This document shows, in pieces, positions 18,019-26,414 of a DNA stretch of 64,000 bases (the first letter of the stretch is position 1; each line of letters opens with the position of its first letter). Below the pieces are notes generated by a model. That model did not search any database, was not told where the DNA came from, and worked only from the letters and a program-made list of their open reading frames with translations. The stretch covers positions 20,706 to 84,705 of the forward strand of contig PLUE01000053.1 of the NCBI GenBank assembly GCA_003164785.1. Direction: 5' to 3'. The position numbers and the translations under genes were made by a program. Source of the stretch: Gammaproteobacteria bacterium (GTDB taxonomy: Bacteria; Pseudomonadota; Gammaproteobacteria; Steroidobacterales; Steroidobacteraceae).

Positions 18019-19566
18019 CTACGATCCCTCGGACGATTTGCCCACTTCGCTGTGATATCGCTCCCTCAGGAAGTGCTTCTGGATTTTGCCCGAGGGTGTG
18101 CGCGGCAACTCGCTGACGAATTTGTAGTGACGTGGCACTTTGAACCTGGCAATACGGCTCTGGCAGTGATCGGCCACGGTCGCCGCATCGATGGACCGAT
18201 CCGGATGCAGGACGATGAAGGCACAGCCCACTTCTCCCCACTGATCGTCGGAGACGCCGAGGACGGCGACATCCGCCACCATCTCCAGTTCACTGATCGT
18301 GGCTTCGATTTCGACGGGATACACGTTCTCGCCGCCCGAGATGAACATGTCTTTGATGCGGTCAACGATGGTGTAAAAGCCGTCGTCGTCGCGTACCGCG
18401 ATATCGCCTGTCTTGAACCATCCATCTTGAAAGGCCGTGGCATTCAGTTCGGGTCTTCGCCAGTACCCGGGGGTGACGTTCGCTCCCCGGGTCCAGATCT
18501 CTCCGGGCACTCCCACACCAACTTCATGACCTTCCGCATCCATCAATTTCAGTTCAACCGTCAGATGAGGAAGTCCGACCGCGCTTGGGTGTGCACGCAC
18601 CCGTTCCAAATCCCCGACGGGCTGTGCAAGAGCCGAACAGACCTCCGACATTCCCCAGCCATTGATCATCGGCACTCTTTCGTCTATCCAACGAAGAATG
18701 TGGGATGGAGGATTGGGAGCGCCGCCGGTAACGAGGGCCGTGAGGTGTGAGAGTCGCCTGCCATCGAAGCCTGGAACCTGACGCATCGACATTGCCATCT
18801 GGGTTACACAGAAATAATGGCTGATTTTCAGGGCCGGATCGACAAGCCGGTTGTAGGTGGTCACGGGATCGAATTTCTGACTGATCAGCACCGTTCCCCC
18901 GACCGACAGCGGCACTCGAGCGGCGGCAAAAAGTCCGGCTGTATGAAACATCGGCATGTCGCAGAGCCAGACGGCGCGATGCGAACAGTTCGTACCGAGC
19001 GCCAGATTCAGAGCGCCGGCAAAAGCGTTGATCTGCGTAACGATGATGCCCTTGGGCTTGCCCGTGGTTCCCGAGCTGTACAAGAGTGTGATCGGAGTGT
19101 CCGGCTCCACGGCGACGCCGCGGGCCGGCGCAGACGGCATGGGTGCCGCGGCCAGGAGCGCCGCAAAGCCTCGCGGGCTGTCGTCAAAGTACACATACGG
19201 ACATGTGTCGGTTCCGGCTCGATCGTGAAACGTCTGTTCGAGCACGAACCAAGAGGGCTCACAGTCAAGCAGCGTTTGGCGGACTTCGGATGGGGTGAGC
19301 CGCCAGTTGACGGGTACAAAGATTGCCCCCGCGCGAACGCAGGCCAGATGGAGGACCAAAAATTGTGCCGAATTACGCGAGAGCACGGCGACTCTTTTTC
19401 CCTCAGGCTCGCCCAATGTAGCGTGTATCACGTGCGCCGCGCGATCCACCGCCTCGTCCAATTGAGCGTAGGTATATCGTTCGTCTCTGGCTAGGTCGTG
19501 AACCGCCAATTTTCGCGGCGTGGTTCTGGCAAAATGTGCCACAAAATCAAGCAGCAGCGCTGGCAA
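18019..19566 (-). CDS. Acyl-CoA synthetase (AMP-forming, class I adenylate-forming enzyme)
   Basis: This 515-residue enzyme activates a carboxylic acid with ATP and CoA. The core motifs are intact: P-loop ITLLYSSGTTGKPKGIIVT, NGWGMSEV, the hinge region with YWRRPELNATAFQDGWFKTGDIA and DRIKDMFISGGENVYPVEIE, and the catalytic Lys near the end in TPSGKIQKHFLRE. I chose the TTG at 19566 because GGAG lies eight bases upstream and the protein then begins LPALLLDFVAHFA, a normal family start; the extension to 19707 reads as noncoding. Fatty, aromatic and other acids are all possible substrates. Confidence 0.88.
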   Translation of the reverse strand: MPALLLDFVAHFARTTPRKLAVHDLARDERYTYAQLDEAVDRAAHVIHATLGEPEGKRVAVLSRNSAQFLVLHLACVRAGAIFVPVNWRLTPSEVRQTLLDCEPSWFVLEQTFHDRAGTDTCPYVYFDDSPRGFAALLAAAPMPSAPARGVAVEPDTPITLLYSSGTTGKPKGIIVTQINAFAGALNLALGTNCSHRAVWLCDMPMFHTAGLFAAARVPLSVGGTVLISQKFDPVTTYNRLVDPALKISHYFCVTQMAMSMRQVPGFDGRRLSHLTALVTGGAPNPPSHILRWIDERVPMINGWGMSEVCSALAQPVGDLERVRAHPSAVGLPHLTVELKLMDAEGHEVGVGVPGEIWTRGANVTPGYWRRPELNATAFQDGWFKTGDIAVRDDDGFYTIVDRIKDMFISGGENVYPVEIEATISELEMVADVAVLGVSDDQWGEVGCAFIVLHPDRSIDAATVADHCQSRIARFKVPRHYKFVSELPRTPSGKIQKHFLRERYHSEVGKSSEGS

Positions 19567-19954
19567 GGGTAATTCTCCGATCGTTCTGGACGCCCAGCAT
19601 AAGCGAAAACGAAGGTCGCCACGACGGTCAGCACGACGGCGAGCGAGTCCGGCGGCAAGCGTTAAATTCCGATGATGCCCTTGGAGTTCGGCCGCCAGGC
19701 GTGACACTGCCTTGGCGCCGCGCGAAGGGCGATCGCTTCATTTTGGCTTCCAAAAGTGACGAGGAAATTTCTCGGTAACCATAGAGTCGCGTTCAGATTA
19801 TTTCCGCGGCGAGTCGTCAATTTGAGGCGAAGTTCGTAAGGGCGAGTCGGGCCGATGCGGGTCCTGCGCGGCGGGGCGCATCACGCCCGGCATTGGCGGG
19901 TCGCACGATCGAAGTGGCTTGCTGATGGTCTTGCCATGGGATCGTTGCAACTAG
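19567..19954. other. Gene-poor stretch
   Basis: The region separates the divergent acyl-CoA synthetase and vapBC genes. No supported gene or hairpin is seen before the vapBC operator. Confidence 0.35.
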
Positions 19955-19970
19955 GTGCTACTTGTAGCAC
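19955..19970. promoter_or_regulatory. Perfect inverted repeat upstream of vapB, candidate operator
   Basis: GTGCTA and TAGCAC flank the spacer CTTG, ending 9 bases before the antitoxin ATG at 19980. The position overlaps where the promoter or ribosome site should be, as expected for VapBC autoregulation. Confidence 0.55.
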
Positions 19971-19979
19971 AATGCAAAG

Positions 19980-20216
19980 ATGAAAGAAGCCGGGATCCGC
20001 GAAGCTCGACAGAACCTTTCCGCGCTGATCGACGAGGTGCGAAAGGGGCACGAAGTCACGATAACCGATCGAGGGAAGCCCGTTGCACGCCTCGTGCCCC
20101 CGCGTGCTGCTGAGGCCAAGCCTTTTCAAGGTCGTGTCGCGTTTCGGCGCAGCATTCCTGCTTTGCTCGAGCCGCTGTCCTCAGCCATCATCGATGACAG
20201 AGCTGACAGAAGCTGA
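19980..20216 (+). CDS. Phd/VapB-type antitoxin
   Basis: The 78-residue protein shows the Phd fold, IREARQNLSALIDEVRKGHE followed by VTITDRGKPVARLVP, then a short tail that should wrap the PIN toxin. It is the first gene of a toxin-antitoxin pair and probably represses its own operon through the inverted repeat directly upstream. Confidence 0.9.
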   Translation: MKEAGIREARQNLSALIDEVRKGHEVTITDRGKPVARLVPPRAAEAKPFQGRVAFRRSIPALLEPLSSAIIDDRADRS

Positions 20217-20230
20217 CGTCGGCGAGCTTC

Positions 20231-20713
20231 GTGTCGGGCGCTGACATCCCGCTCTATATCGACTCGAGCGCCTTGGCGAAGCTGTACGTTCCCGAGAACA
20301 ATAGCGACGAAGTCGATGCGTATCTACGTGGCAAGATTGGATTGATGATTTCCGAACTGGCCATCACCGAGGTGCTATCGGCAATCGCCCGCCGCAGGCG
20401 AGAGGGCGCGGTGAGTGCTGTCGTGGCGAACCGGATTCGCGATGCTTTGCTCGCGGATGCCGACTCCGGCGCATTTGCTCGATTGCACCTGGATCCAGCC
20501 GTGCATCGCGCAGCGGAGCGCTTATTGTTGACGACGACAGCGGCACCGTTGCGCACCCTTGATGCGCTACATGTGGCATTGGCATTTTCCGGAGCGGCGA
20601 CACATCTGCTGACCTTCGACCGAAGGATGCGGGACGCGGCCGCGCAATCCGGCCTGAATGTGATCGATCTCCCGGAGCTTCGAGTCCTCGATGACCCGGC
20701 GGCGAGCAAATGA
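20231..20713 (+). CDS. VapC-type PIN-domain ribonuclease toxin
   Basis: This 160-residue PIN-domain protein starts IPLYIDSSALAKLYVPE, supplying the first active-site Asp. SELAITEVLSAIARR gives the conserved Glu, and LRTLDALHVALAF plus LLTFDRRMRDAA give the later acidic residues. All expected acids are present, so it should be an active RNase. The GTG start is 15 bases after the antitoxin stop. Its stop overlaps the ATG of the following nitroreductase gene (ATGA), an unusual extension of a toxin operon. Confidence 0.9.
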   Translation: MSGADIPLYIDSSALAKLYVPENNSDEVDAYLRGKIGLMISELAITEVLSAIARRRREGAVSAVVANRIRDALLADADSGAFARLHLDPAVHRAAERLLLTTTAAPLRTLDALHVALAFSGAATHLLTFDRRMRDAAAQSGLNVIDLPELRVLDDPAASK

Positions 20714-21591
20714 CAACGCAATCAACGGATAGTATAGGAGTGATAGACGTGGCGACCAGTGAAGACTCAGCCGATGATCGTTTGCGGCACCTGTTGCGTG
20801 AGCGCTATCGCGAGGAGCAGCCTGCGCCTATCGCCTGTAACGCGACACTCGACGTTCTATTGTCGCATCGTTCGGTGCGGGCGTATCTGCCCAAACCGCT
20901 GCATCAGGGTACATTGGAAACGCTGATCGCCGCGGCCCAATCCGCGTCGTCCTCATCCAATCTGCAAGCCTGGAGCGTCATTGCCGTCGAAGATCCCGAT
21001 CGCAGGTCGCGCCTCGCGGCGCTGGCGCGCAATCAAAGTCATATCTTGCAGGCGCCTCTATTCCTGGTGTGGTTGATCGATCTCAATCGACTCGGCCGGC
21101 TTGCTGCGGCGCGAGGCGAGCCGTCGGAGGGTCTCGACTATCTCGAAAGTTTCTTGATGGGCGCGGTCGATACCTCGCTTGCGGCACAAAATGCCGTGGT
21201 CGCACTGGAATCACTTGGTTTGGGCGCCGTATATATAGGGGCCATTCGGAATAGACCGGCGGAAGTATCTGCGGAACTCGGTCTTCCGCCCCACGTGTTT
21301 GCATTGTTCGGTCTTTGCGTCGGTTGGCCGGATCCCGCCAAGCCGGCCAGCGTCAAACCGCGTCTGCCGAACGACGCCGTATTATTTCGCGAACGATATA
21401 ACGACGGCCAAGCCCAGCGCAATGCCATTGATAGATACAACCGTCACCTTCGGTCGTTCCAGCAAGAGGAAGGCCTGCCGGCGCAAGACTGGTCGGTACA
21501 AGCCAGCGATCGCATCCGCGACGCAAAGGCGTTACATGGCCGACATGTTCTGCGCGACGTGTTGCACGAATTGGGGTTTCCCCTGAAATGA
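20710..21591 (+). CDS. Nitroreductase-family FMN oxidoreductase (NfsA/Frp type)
   Basis: The 293-residue protein has the nitroreductase fold: LSHRSVRAYLPKPLHQGTLE with FMN-binding Arg and Ser residues, ASSSSNLQAWSVIAVEDP, SFLMGAVDTSLAAQNAVVAL, and ALFGLCVGWPDPAKPASVKP typical of the NfsA/Frp group with its C-terminal arm. It should use NADPH to reduce nitro or quinone compounds. It overlaps the vapC stop by 4 bases, so it is translated from the toxin-antitoxin transcript. The N-terminal 40 residues are longer than usual. Confidence 0.88.
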   Translation: MTTQSTDSIGVIDVATSEDSADDRLRHLLRERYREEQPAPIACNATLDVLLSHRSVRAYLPKPLHQGTLETLIAAAQSASSSSNLQAWSVIAVEDPDRRSRLAALARNQSHILQAPLFLVWLIDLNRLGRLAAARGEPSEGLDYLESFLMGAVDTSLAAQNAVVALESLGLGAVYIGAIRNRPAEVSAELGLPPHVFALFGLCVGWPDPAKPASVKPRLPNDAVLFRERYNDGQAQRNAIDRYNRHLRSFQQEEGLPAQDWSVQASDRIRDAKALHGRHVLRDVLHELGFPLK

Positions 21592-21825
21592 GGGTGTGCG
21601 GCGGCGGTCGAAAATGGTCAAAATGAAGGTGGCGTTCAAGACTAGCGATTGGTGTTTTGCATGCGCACAAACCAGCTGCAGGCGGGAACAGTGGCAACCG
21701 GCGGACCCCGGGTATTGGCGTCGAGTTGCAGCAAGATCGTCAGCGCTTGCCCCGGCGTTTGGCGCCGAGATTTTGTCAAAGGCCGTTGATAGCCCGAGGC
21801 GCGCGATCGTTCGGCGAAACGCATG

Positions 21826-23307
21826 TCACGCGGCGTCGTAAAACGCGAAGAGGCCAGCGCCGAAGGTGGCGCCGTGTGTTGCTTCCGCATAGGTCTTGAG
21901 TCGATCGTCGACGGACTGTAGAAGCATTTGTCCATTGCGTTTGACGAATCTTGCAAAATGCGCAAATTGACCCGCATCCAGACTGAGGCAGGCGGCCGTC
22001 GTTTGAAAGCGACCCGCCGCGGTGCGGCGGTCCCTGAAGAGGTTGTGTTCTATCGTTTCAACAAAGCGCTGGAATTCGTAGAACACGGGTTCGACCGAGA
22101 ACGTATTGCTGCCGATGTGAATGACGGTGGCCCGCAGCAGACGGACGGAGCCGAGCGCGCCGATCGGGAGTACGACCTTCATCCGCTGAAGCTCCAGGAG
22201 GGCTGTGCCGGGGTCCAGGTGGGGCGCCACGGAGCGCGTGAGGGCGAAGAATCCGCTGGGATCGTGCTTGGCGAGGGAGAGGTCTCTCGGCAGGCCGGAG
22301 AAATCAGTCCATTCCGGAGAATGTGCCCACGCATCGGGAATGAGTGCGAGCGCGTGCACGGTGCGCTCACCGGAACCGGCGCCCAAGCGGCCCTGCGGCG
22401 CTTCGTGGTCGTAGAGCCGGTAGGTCTCCTCGATGCACTCCTGGATGCTACGCAAAGAAACGCCGGCGGATCGCAAAATTCGAACAACCGGGCGTAATAC
22501 GTCGTAGGCCCACTGGGCAACGCGCGATACGTTGGTGGCAGTCGAAGTGTCGTCGTAGGAAGCGCGACGATGCGAGTCATCGAAATGTACGAAAAAGCCG
22601 GTGCCGAAGGTGACCCCGTTGCGGGAGTCGGGGTAGGACGTCAGAAAATCGTCCGCGGAATCCAGGAAGGCTTGTCCGAGCCGCTTCGCGAAGCGCTCGA
22701 ACTCGGGAAAGTGCGCACCGTCCATGGACAGTCGAATCGCCGTTACCTGGGTCCGCGCCTCGGCGGTTTGTTGGTTGCGAAACAGGTTGTGCTCGATGGT
22801 TTCGGCGAAGCGGCGAAGGTCGGCCAATACAGCTTCAACGTAAAAGGTGTCTTCATTTAAATGTACGATCGTGTGGCGAAGCAGCCGTATGCGCGTGGAG
22901 CTGTCGATCAGACGAACCACATTCAAACGTTCCAGCTCGCGAAGAGCGCAGGTACCGTCAAAATGAGGCTCGACTGATTTCACGAGGGCGTGGAAGCCCC
23001 GGGGGTCATTGGAGTTCAAGGCGAGCTCACGGGGGAGGCCGCCCTCATCAGTCCATGCCGGCGATCTAGCCCAGGCGCCCGTAATCGAACCGAGCGCAAG
23101 GATCGTCGCATATCGCGATCCGGCGCCAAGATGACCTCTCGGTGCTTCGAGGCTGTATTCAGCGTACGCACGGCTGGTGGTGTGTAGGATGACCTTCAGG
23201 GAGACGCCGGCGGAGCGAAGAATCCTGACCAACGGGCGGAGAACACTGTCGGCCCATGTCGACAACAAGGATACGTTGATCGCCGTCGAGTCATCACGCC
23301 AGGTCAT
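21826..23307 (-). CDS. Tandem-duplicated DUF6502-like protein
   Basis: The ATG at 23307 has CAGGAG seven bases upstream; the frame is open further (to 24141) but that part is antisense to another gene. The 493-residue product is two copies of one domain of about 245 residues. Each has a helical start (VLRPLVRILRSAGVSL and VLRPVVRILRSAGVSL), then GHLGAGS/GRLGAGS, WTDEGGLPREL/WTDFSGLPRDL, and a second half with TIEHNLF followed by a long helical segment. The pattern matches DUF6502, a family with an N-terminal helix-turn-helix-like region and no known function. No transmembrane segment is seen. Confidence 0.7.
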   Translation of the reverse strand: MTWRDDSTAINVSLLSTWADSVLRPLVRILRSAGVSLKVILHTTSRAYAEYSLEAPRGHLGAGSRYATILALGSITGAWARSPAWTDEGGLPRELALNSNDPRGFHALVKSVEPHFDGTCALRELERLNVVRLIDSSTRIRLLRHTIVHLNEDTFYVEAVLADLRRFAETIEHNLFRNQQTAEARTQVTAIRLSMDGAHFPEFERFAKRLGQAFLDSADDFLTSYPDSRNGVTFGTGFFVHFDDSHRRASYDDTSTATNVSRVAQWAYDVLRPVVRILRSAGVSLRSIQECIEETYRLYDHEAPQGRLGAGSGERTVHALALIPDAWAHSPEWTDFSGLPRDLSLAKHDPSGFFALTRSVAPHLDPGTALLELQRMKVVLPIGALGSVRLLRATVIHIGSNTFSVEPVFYEFQRFVETIEHNLFRDRRTAAGRFQTTAACLSLDAGQFAHFARFVKRNGQMLLQSVDDRLKTYAEATHGATFGAGLFAFYDAA

Positions 23308-23560
23308 CGAAGGGCTCCTGAGACAAGCTGGAAGGAGACGGCACACGTCCTGTCTGTGCATATCGGCACCCAGCACCGGGAGTTGAGCGTTCGTGTGCTG
23401 GGCCGCAAGAGCTGGCCGAGCATACGTCAATCCGGTATTATGCGCATTGAAAAGGGCACAAAGGAATCCGGCGTTAAATGTTTCGGGTAGTGCCCGTTTT
23501 GCGGCCGGCTTTTTCGCTACCCGTGGCTGAGGGCACAAGTCGCAGGGGCGCCGAACCGAG

Positions 23561-24442
23561 ATGAGCATCAGAAATTCTGTGATCGCGTCGTGCAGACGGA
23601 TTTTGGCGCCGCTCACGCGCATATTGCTGCGATTTGGTATTAGTGCGGGCGAGTTGAACGCGATCATCGAGCAGGAATACGTCAAGTCCGCGGTTCGTCT
23701 GATCGCAGCGAAAGACGAACTGGTCACGTCGTCGCGGATCTCGATCATTACAGGCCTGCCTCGGAACCTCGTTGCATCGATCGTCGAGTCATTGGATGAA
23801 GAGTCTTCCAGAAGAATGGGATCGCTCATCCAGCGTGCGCAGCGAGTCCTCACCGGGTGGTATGAAGACAACGACTTCAAGACGGCCGAGGGCGATCCTG
23901 CTGTCCTGCCGGTGAATGGAACCGGCAGGACGTTCGAATCCTTGGTGGATCGGTATGTGGGTGGCGGCGTTCGCGCCAGTGGAGTGCTCAAGGAGTTGCT
24001 GGCAACCGGAGCTGTGCGCATGACCCGGGAGGACATGGTGAGAGCGCTCCGTCGATCGGCGGCGGCGGGCGGAGCGGATCCAGAGACGGTGCGCCAATTC
24101 GGCGAGGCGACATCGGCGCTGTTGGCAGCGTTTGAGCACAACCTGTCGAGCGGGCCAGCCGAGCAGCTGACGATTCAAGGCGTCACACGCACCACGGACG
24201 CTTCGATCGTCCCTGTGTTTCGAACGCAGATGGCAAAGCGGGCGGAAGGGCTCGTTGAAGGCGCCGAGGCCTTCCTCGATGGTCGTGCCATGCGCCCGGG
24301 AAGCGGGTCGCAGCAGGAAATGACTGAACAGGTGGTGGTCGGTTCCTTCGTTTTCACCAGTGTTCAGGCGGTCAATCTCCCCGTGCCGCGGTGGCAGCGC
24401 GGGCTTGCGAGTCGAATCAAGGAAGTGTCTCCGCTCGGCTGA
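23561..24442 (+). CDS. DUF6502-family protein
   Basis: This 293-residue single-domain protein is divergent from the tandem protein next to it. It starts ILAPLTRILLRFGISAGELN, then SSRISIITGLPRNLVASIVE, which looks like a helix-turn-helix and is the DUF6502 hallmark. It continues with GWYEDNDF, ESLVDRYVGGGVRASGVLKELLATGAV and a C-terminal half with FEHNLSSGPAEQL. The order of elements parallels both copies of the neighbouring tandem protein, so the three domains are paralogous. A DNA-binding or RNA-binding role is possible but unproven. Confidence 0.72.
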   Translation: MSIRNSVIASCRRILAPLTRILLRFGISAGELNAIIEQEYVKSAVRLIAAKDELVTSSRISIITGLPRNLVASIVESLDEESSRRMGSLIQRAQRVLTGWYEDNDFKTAEGDPAVLPVNGTGRTFESLVDRYVGGGVRASGVLKELLATGAVRMTREDMVRALRRSAAAGGADPETVRQFGEATSALLAAFEHNLSSGPAEQLTIQGVTRTTDASIVPVFRTQMAKRAEGLVEGAEAFLDGRAMRPGSGSQQEMTEQVVVGSFVFTSVQAVNLPVPRWQRGLASRIKEVSPLG

Positions 24443-24481
24443 CGGAATCGCCCGGACGCGCCGGGCCTCACGGCGGCGATT

Positions 24482-24757
24482 TCATGGAGACAGCGGCAGC
24501 TTCCAGGGATCCTCCTCCGGATCGAACCGCGAATAATGAAGCTTGCCGGACAATTCCAGCGCACGAATCGATGCGTGAAGAACGCGTAGCTTGAGCATGC
24601 GGTCGACGTGCTGCGCGTTTTGTCCTTGGCGCAGTGGAATGACCTTGCCCAGTGGCGAATTAGCCTGTCGTGGGTCATGAAGTCCGGGGACGTCTAGATC
24701 GCCGCGTGCGCAAGTGCGGCCGATCGGAAAGTGGACAATGACATTTGTCGCGTTCAT
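24482..24757 (-). CDS. Small hypothetical protein
   Basis: A 91-codon frame starts at ATG 24757 with AAAGGG upstream. The product is basic, with a Pro/Gly-rich N-terminal half and a helical stretch near VDRMLKLRVLHASIRALELS. No family is recognised. It sits between the DUF6502 gene and the aminotransferase, in a gap of 540 bases. It could be a real small gene or chance, and the rest of the gap holds nothing I can support. Confidence 0.35.
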   Translation of the reverse strand: MNATNVIVHFPIGRTCARGDLDVPGLHDPRQANSPLGKVIPLRQGQNAQHVDRMLKLRVLHASIRALELSGKLHYSRFDPEEDPWKLPLSP

Positions 24758-24988
24758 GGAGCCCTTTGCTAGCTAATTCGAGATTCACCCGCCGGCACGC
24801 GGCCGCCCTTCCCACGACCTTGCGCCGGTTCGGAATCGAATGTGCATGAAATAAGGCACAATAGAAAGTGGATCATCCTGAAACTGGGCGGAACCTCACG
24901 TTCAGGAAGCCTCATAGCGAAGGGTTGAGATGTGCGTCACACGGGCGGCGGAGAAGGCCCCCATGCAGGGCGGAAACGCCGTTCCCTG

Positions 24989-26335
24989 TCACATCCGTCC
25001 GAGCTCCCGGAGGGTGGCTTTCGTGCAGTCTGCAAAACATTGCACGATGTCCTCAAGCTCGGTGCGAGTGGTAATGTAAGGAGGCGCAAGAATCACGGCA
25101 TTCCCGCCGATGCCGTCCACATTTCCTGAGACCGGGTAGCACAGCAGTCCGCGACCAACGGCTTGGTTGTTGAATCGAACATTGAATTGGTCGGCGACAT
25201 CAAACGGTTTTTTCGACGTGTAATCAGCCACAAACTCGACTCCCACGAAGAATCCGCGCCCGCGAATATCCCCGACGGCCTCGATGCCGCCCAAGGCATG
25301 TTGCAGCATTCGTTTGAATTCCTCCCCCGCCTGCCTCACGTAGCTCACGAGATTGTCACGCTTCACTATTCGCTGGACCGCCGCGCCGGCCGCGCACGCG
25401 GCGGTGTGGGCGGTGAACGTATGTCCCGTCAGCGGACCTCCATCGCGTGCGAGAACTTCCAACACCGACTGGTGATAGATGGTCGCGCCGAGCGGTAGAT
25501 ACCCACCACCCAGCCCCTTGGCCACCGCCATGATGTCGGGCACTACACCGTCATGTTCGAGCGCACGCCACGTGCCACAGCGCGCGGAGCCACACATGAC
25601 CTCGTCCGCTATCATGAGTACGCCATGGCGCGTGCAAATTTCCCTGATCAGCCTGGCGTAGCCGGGCGGTGCCGGCACGACGCCTCCGGCCGCTCCGACC
25701 ACCGGCTCGAAAATGAACGCGGCTATTCGATCTGCGCCGAGACGCGTAATCTCGTCCTCGAGTTCCGCCGCGCAAAAACGAGCGACGTCATCCGACGCGA
25801 CCCCCGCCGGAGGTCGATACGAGTTGACCGAGGAGAGAAACGAGGCCTCCATTAGCGCTCCTTCAAAGGGTTCACGCCGACTGATGAAATCGGATACCGA
25901 CAATGCTCCCAGGGTATTACCATGCCACGAGCGTCGACGCGAGATGAACCGCCGTCGCGTTTTCTGGCCCGTCGCCGTATGATATTGGAGCGCGATTTTC
26001 AACGCGGACTCGACAGCTTCGGATCCTCCAGACACATAGACGATCCCGGTCAGATCGTTGCCGCACGCCTCCTCGATCAAAGCGCTCAGTTCTTCCTGCG
26101 CGTCGCTGGTAAAACTATACCGATATCCGTGCGCGATTTGCCCAAGCTGACGGTGGATGGCTTCATTCACTTCTGGATTGTTGTGCCCCAGGCTGTAGAC
26201 GGCGGGTCCCCCGGATGCATCCGTGTATCGTTTACCTCGAGAGTCATAAACGTAGATACCCTGTCCATATGCGACCCGGGGCAAGCCCTCGGGGTTCAAG
26301 ACCGCGGAGGCCCAAGTGCTCTCTGATTTCTTCAT
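24989..26335 (-). CDS. Class III pyridoxal-phosphate aminotransferase
   Basis: This 448-residue enzyme is of the omega-aminotransferase type. Seen are SGGSEAVESALKIALQYH, where the cofactor phosphate binds, RRSWHGNT, FIFEPVVGAAGGVVPAPPGY, the LMIADEVMCG Asp that contacts the pyridine nitrogen, and the Lys of MAVAKGLGGGYLPLGA that forms the Schiff base. It transfers an amino group between an amine or amino acid and a keto acid. I prefer ATG 26335, with AGGG at good spacing, over the ATG at 26359. It is divergent from the TonB receptor gene across only 79 bases. Confidence 0.9.
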   Translation of the reverse strand: MKKSESTWASAVLNPEGLPRVAYGQGIYVYDSRGKRYTDASGGPAVYSLGHNNPEVNEAIHRQLGQIAHGYRYSFTSDAQEELSALIEEACGNDLTGIVYVSGGSEAVESALKIALQYHTATGQKTRRRFISRRRSWHGNTLGALSVSDFISRREPFEGALMEASFLSSVNSYRPPAGVASDDVARFCAAELEDEITRLGADRIAAFIFEPVVGAAGGVVPAPPGYARLIREICTRHGVLMIADEVMCGSARCGTWRALEHDGVVPDIMAVAKGLGGGYLPLGATIYHQSVLEVLARDGGPLTGHTFTAHTAACAAGAAVQRIVKRDNLVSYVRQAGEEFKRMLQHALGGIEAVGDIRGRGFFVGVEFVADYTSKKPFDVADQFNVRFNNQAVGRGLLCYPVSGNVDGIGGNAVILAPPYITTRTELEDIVQCFADCTKATLRELGRM

Positions 26336-26414
26336 ACTGGACCCTATAATGACTGTCATGGCGAACGCATTTTCATCATATTAGCCGTGCGTCCGCGGAA
26401 AAAAAGGGGCGTAA

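Noticed and set aside
23308..24141. N-terminal 278-codon extension of the minus-strand DUF6502 tandem gene
   Set aside because: It is antisense to the well-supported plus-strand DUF6502 gene, has Ser/Arg-rich noncoding composition, and the ATG at 23307 has a strong ribosome site.
26349..26359. ATGAC-T-GTCAT inverted repeat as a NikR operator for the intact receptor
   Set aside because: Arms are only 5 bases, it includes a possible start codon of the divergent aminotransferase and it does not fit known NikR spacing.
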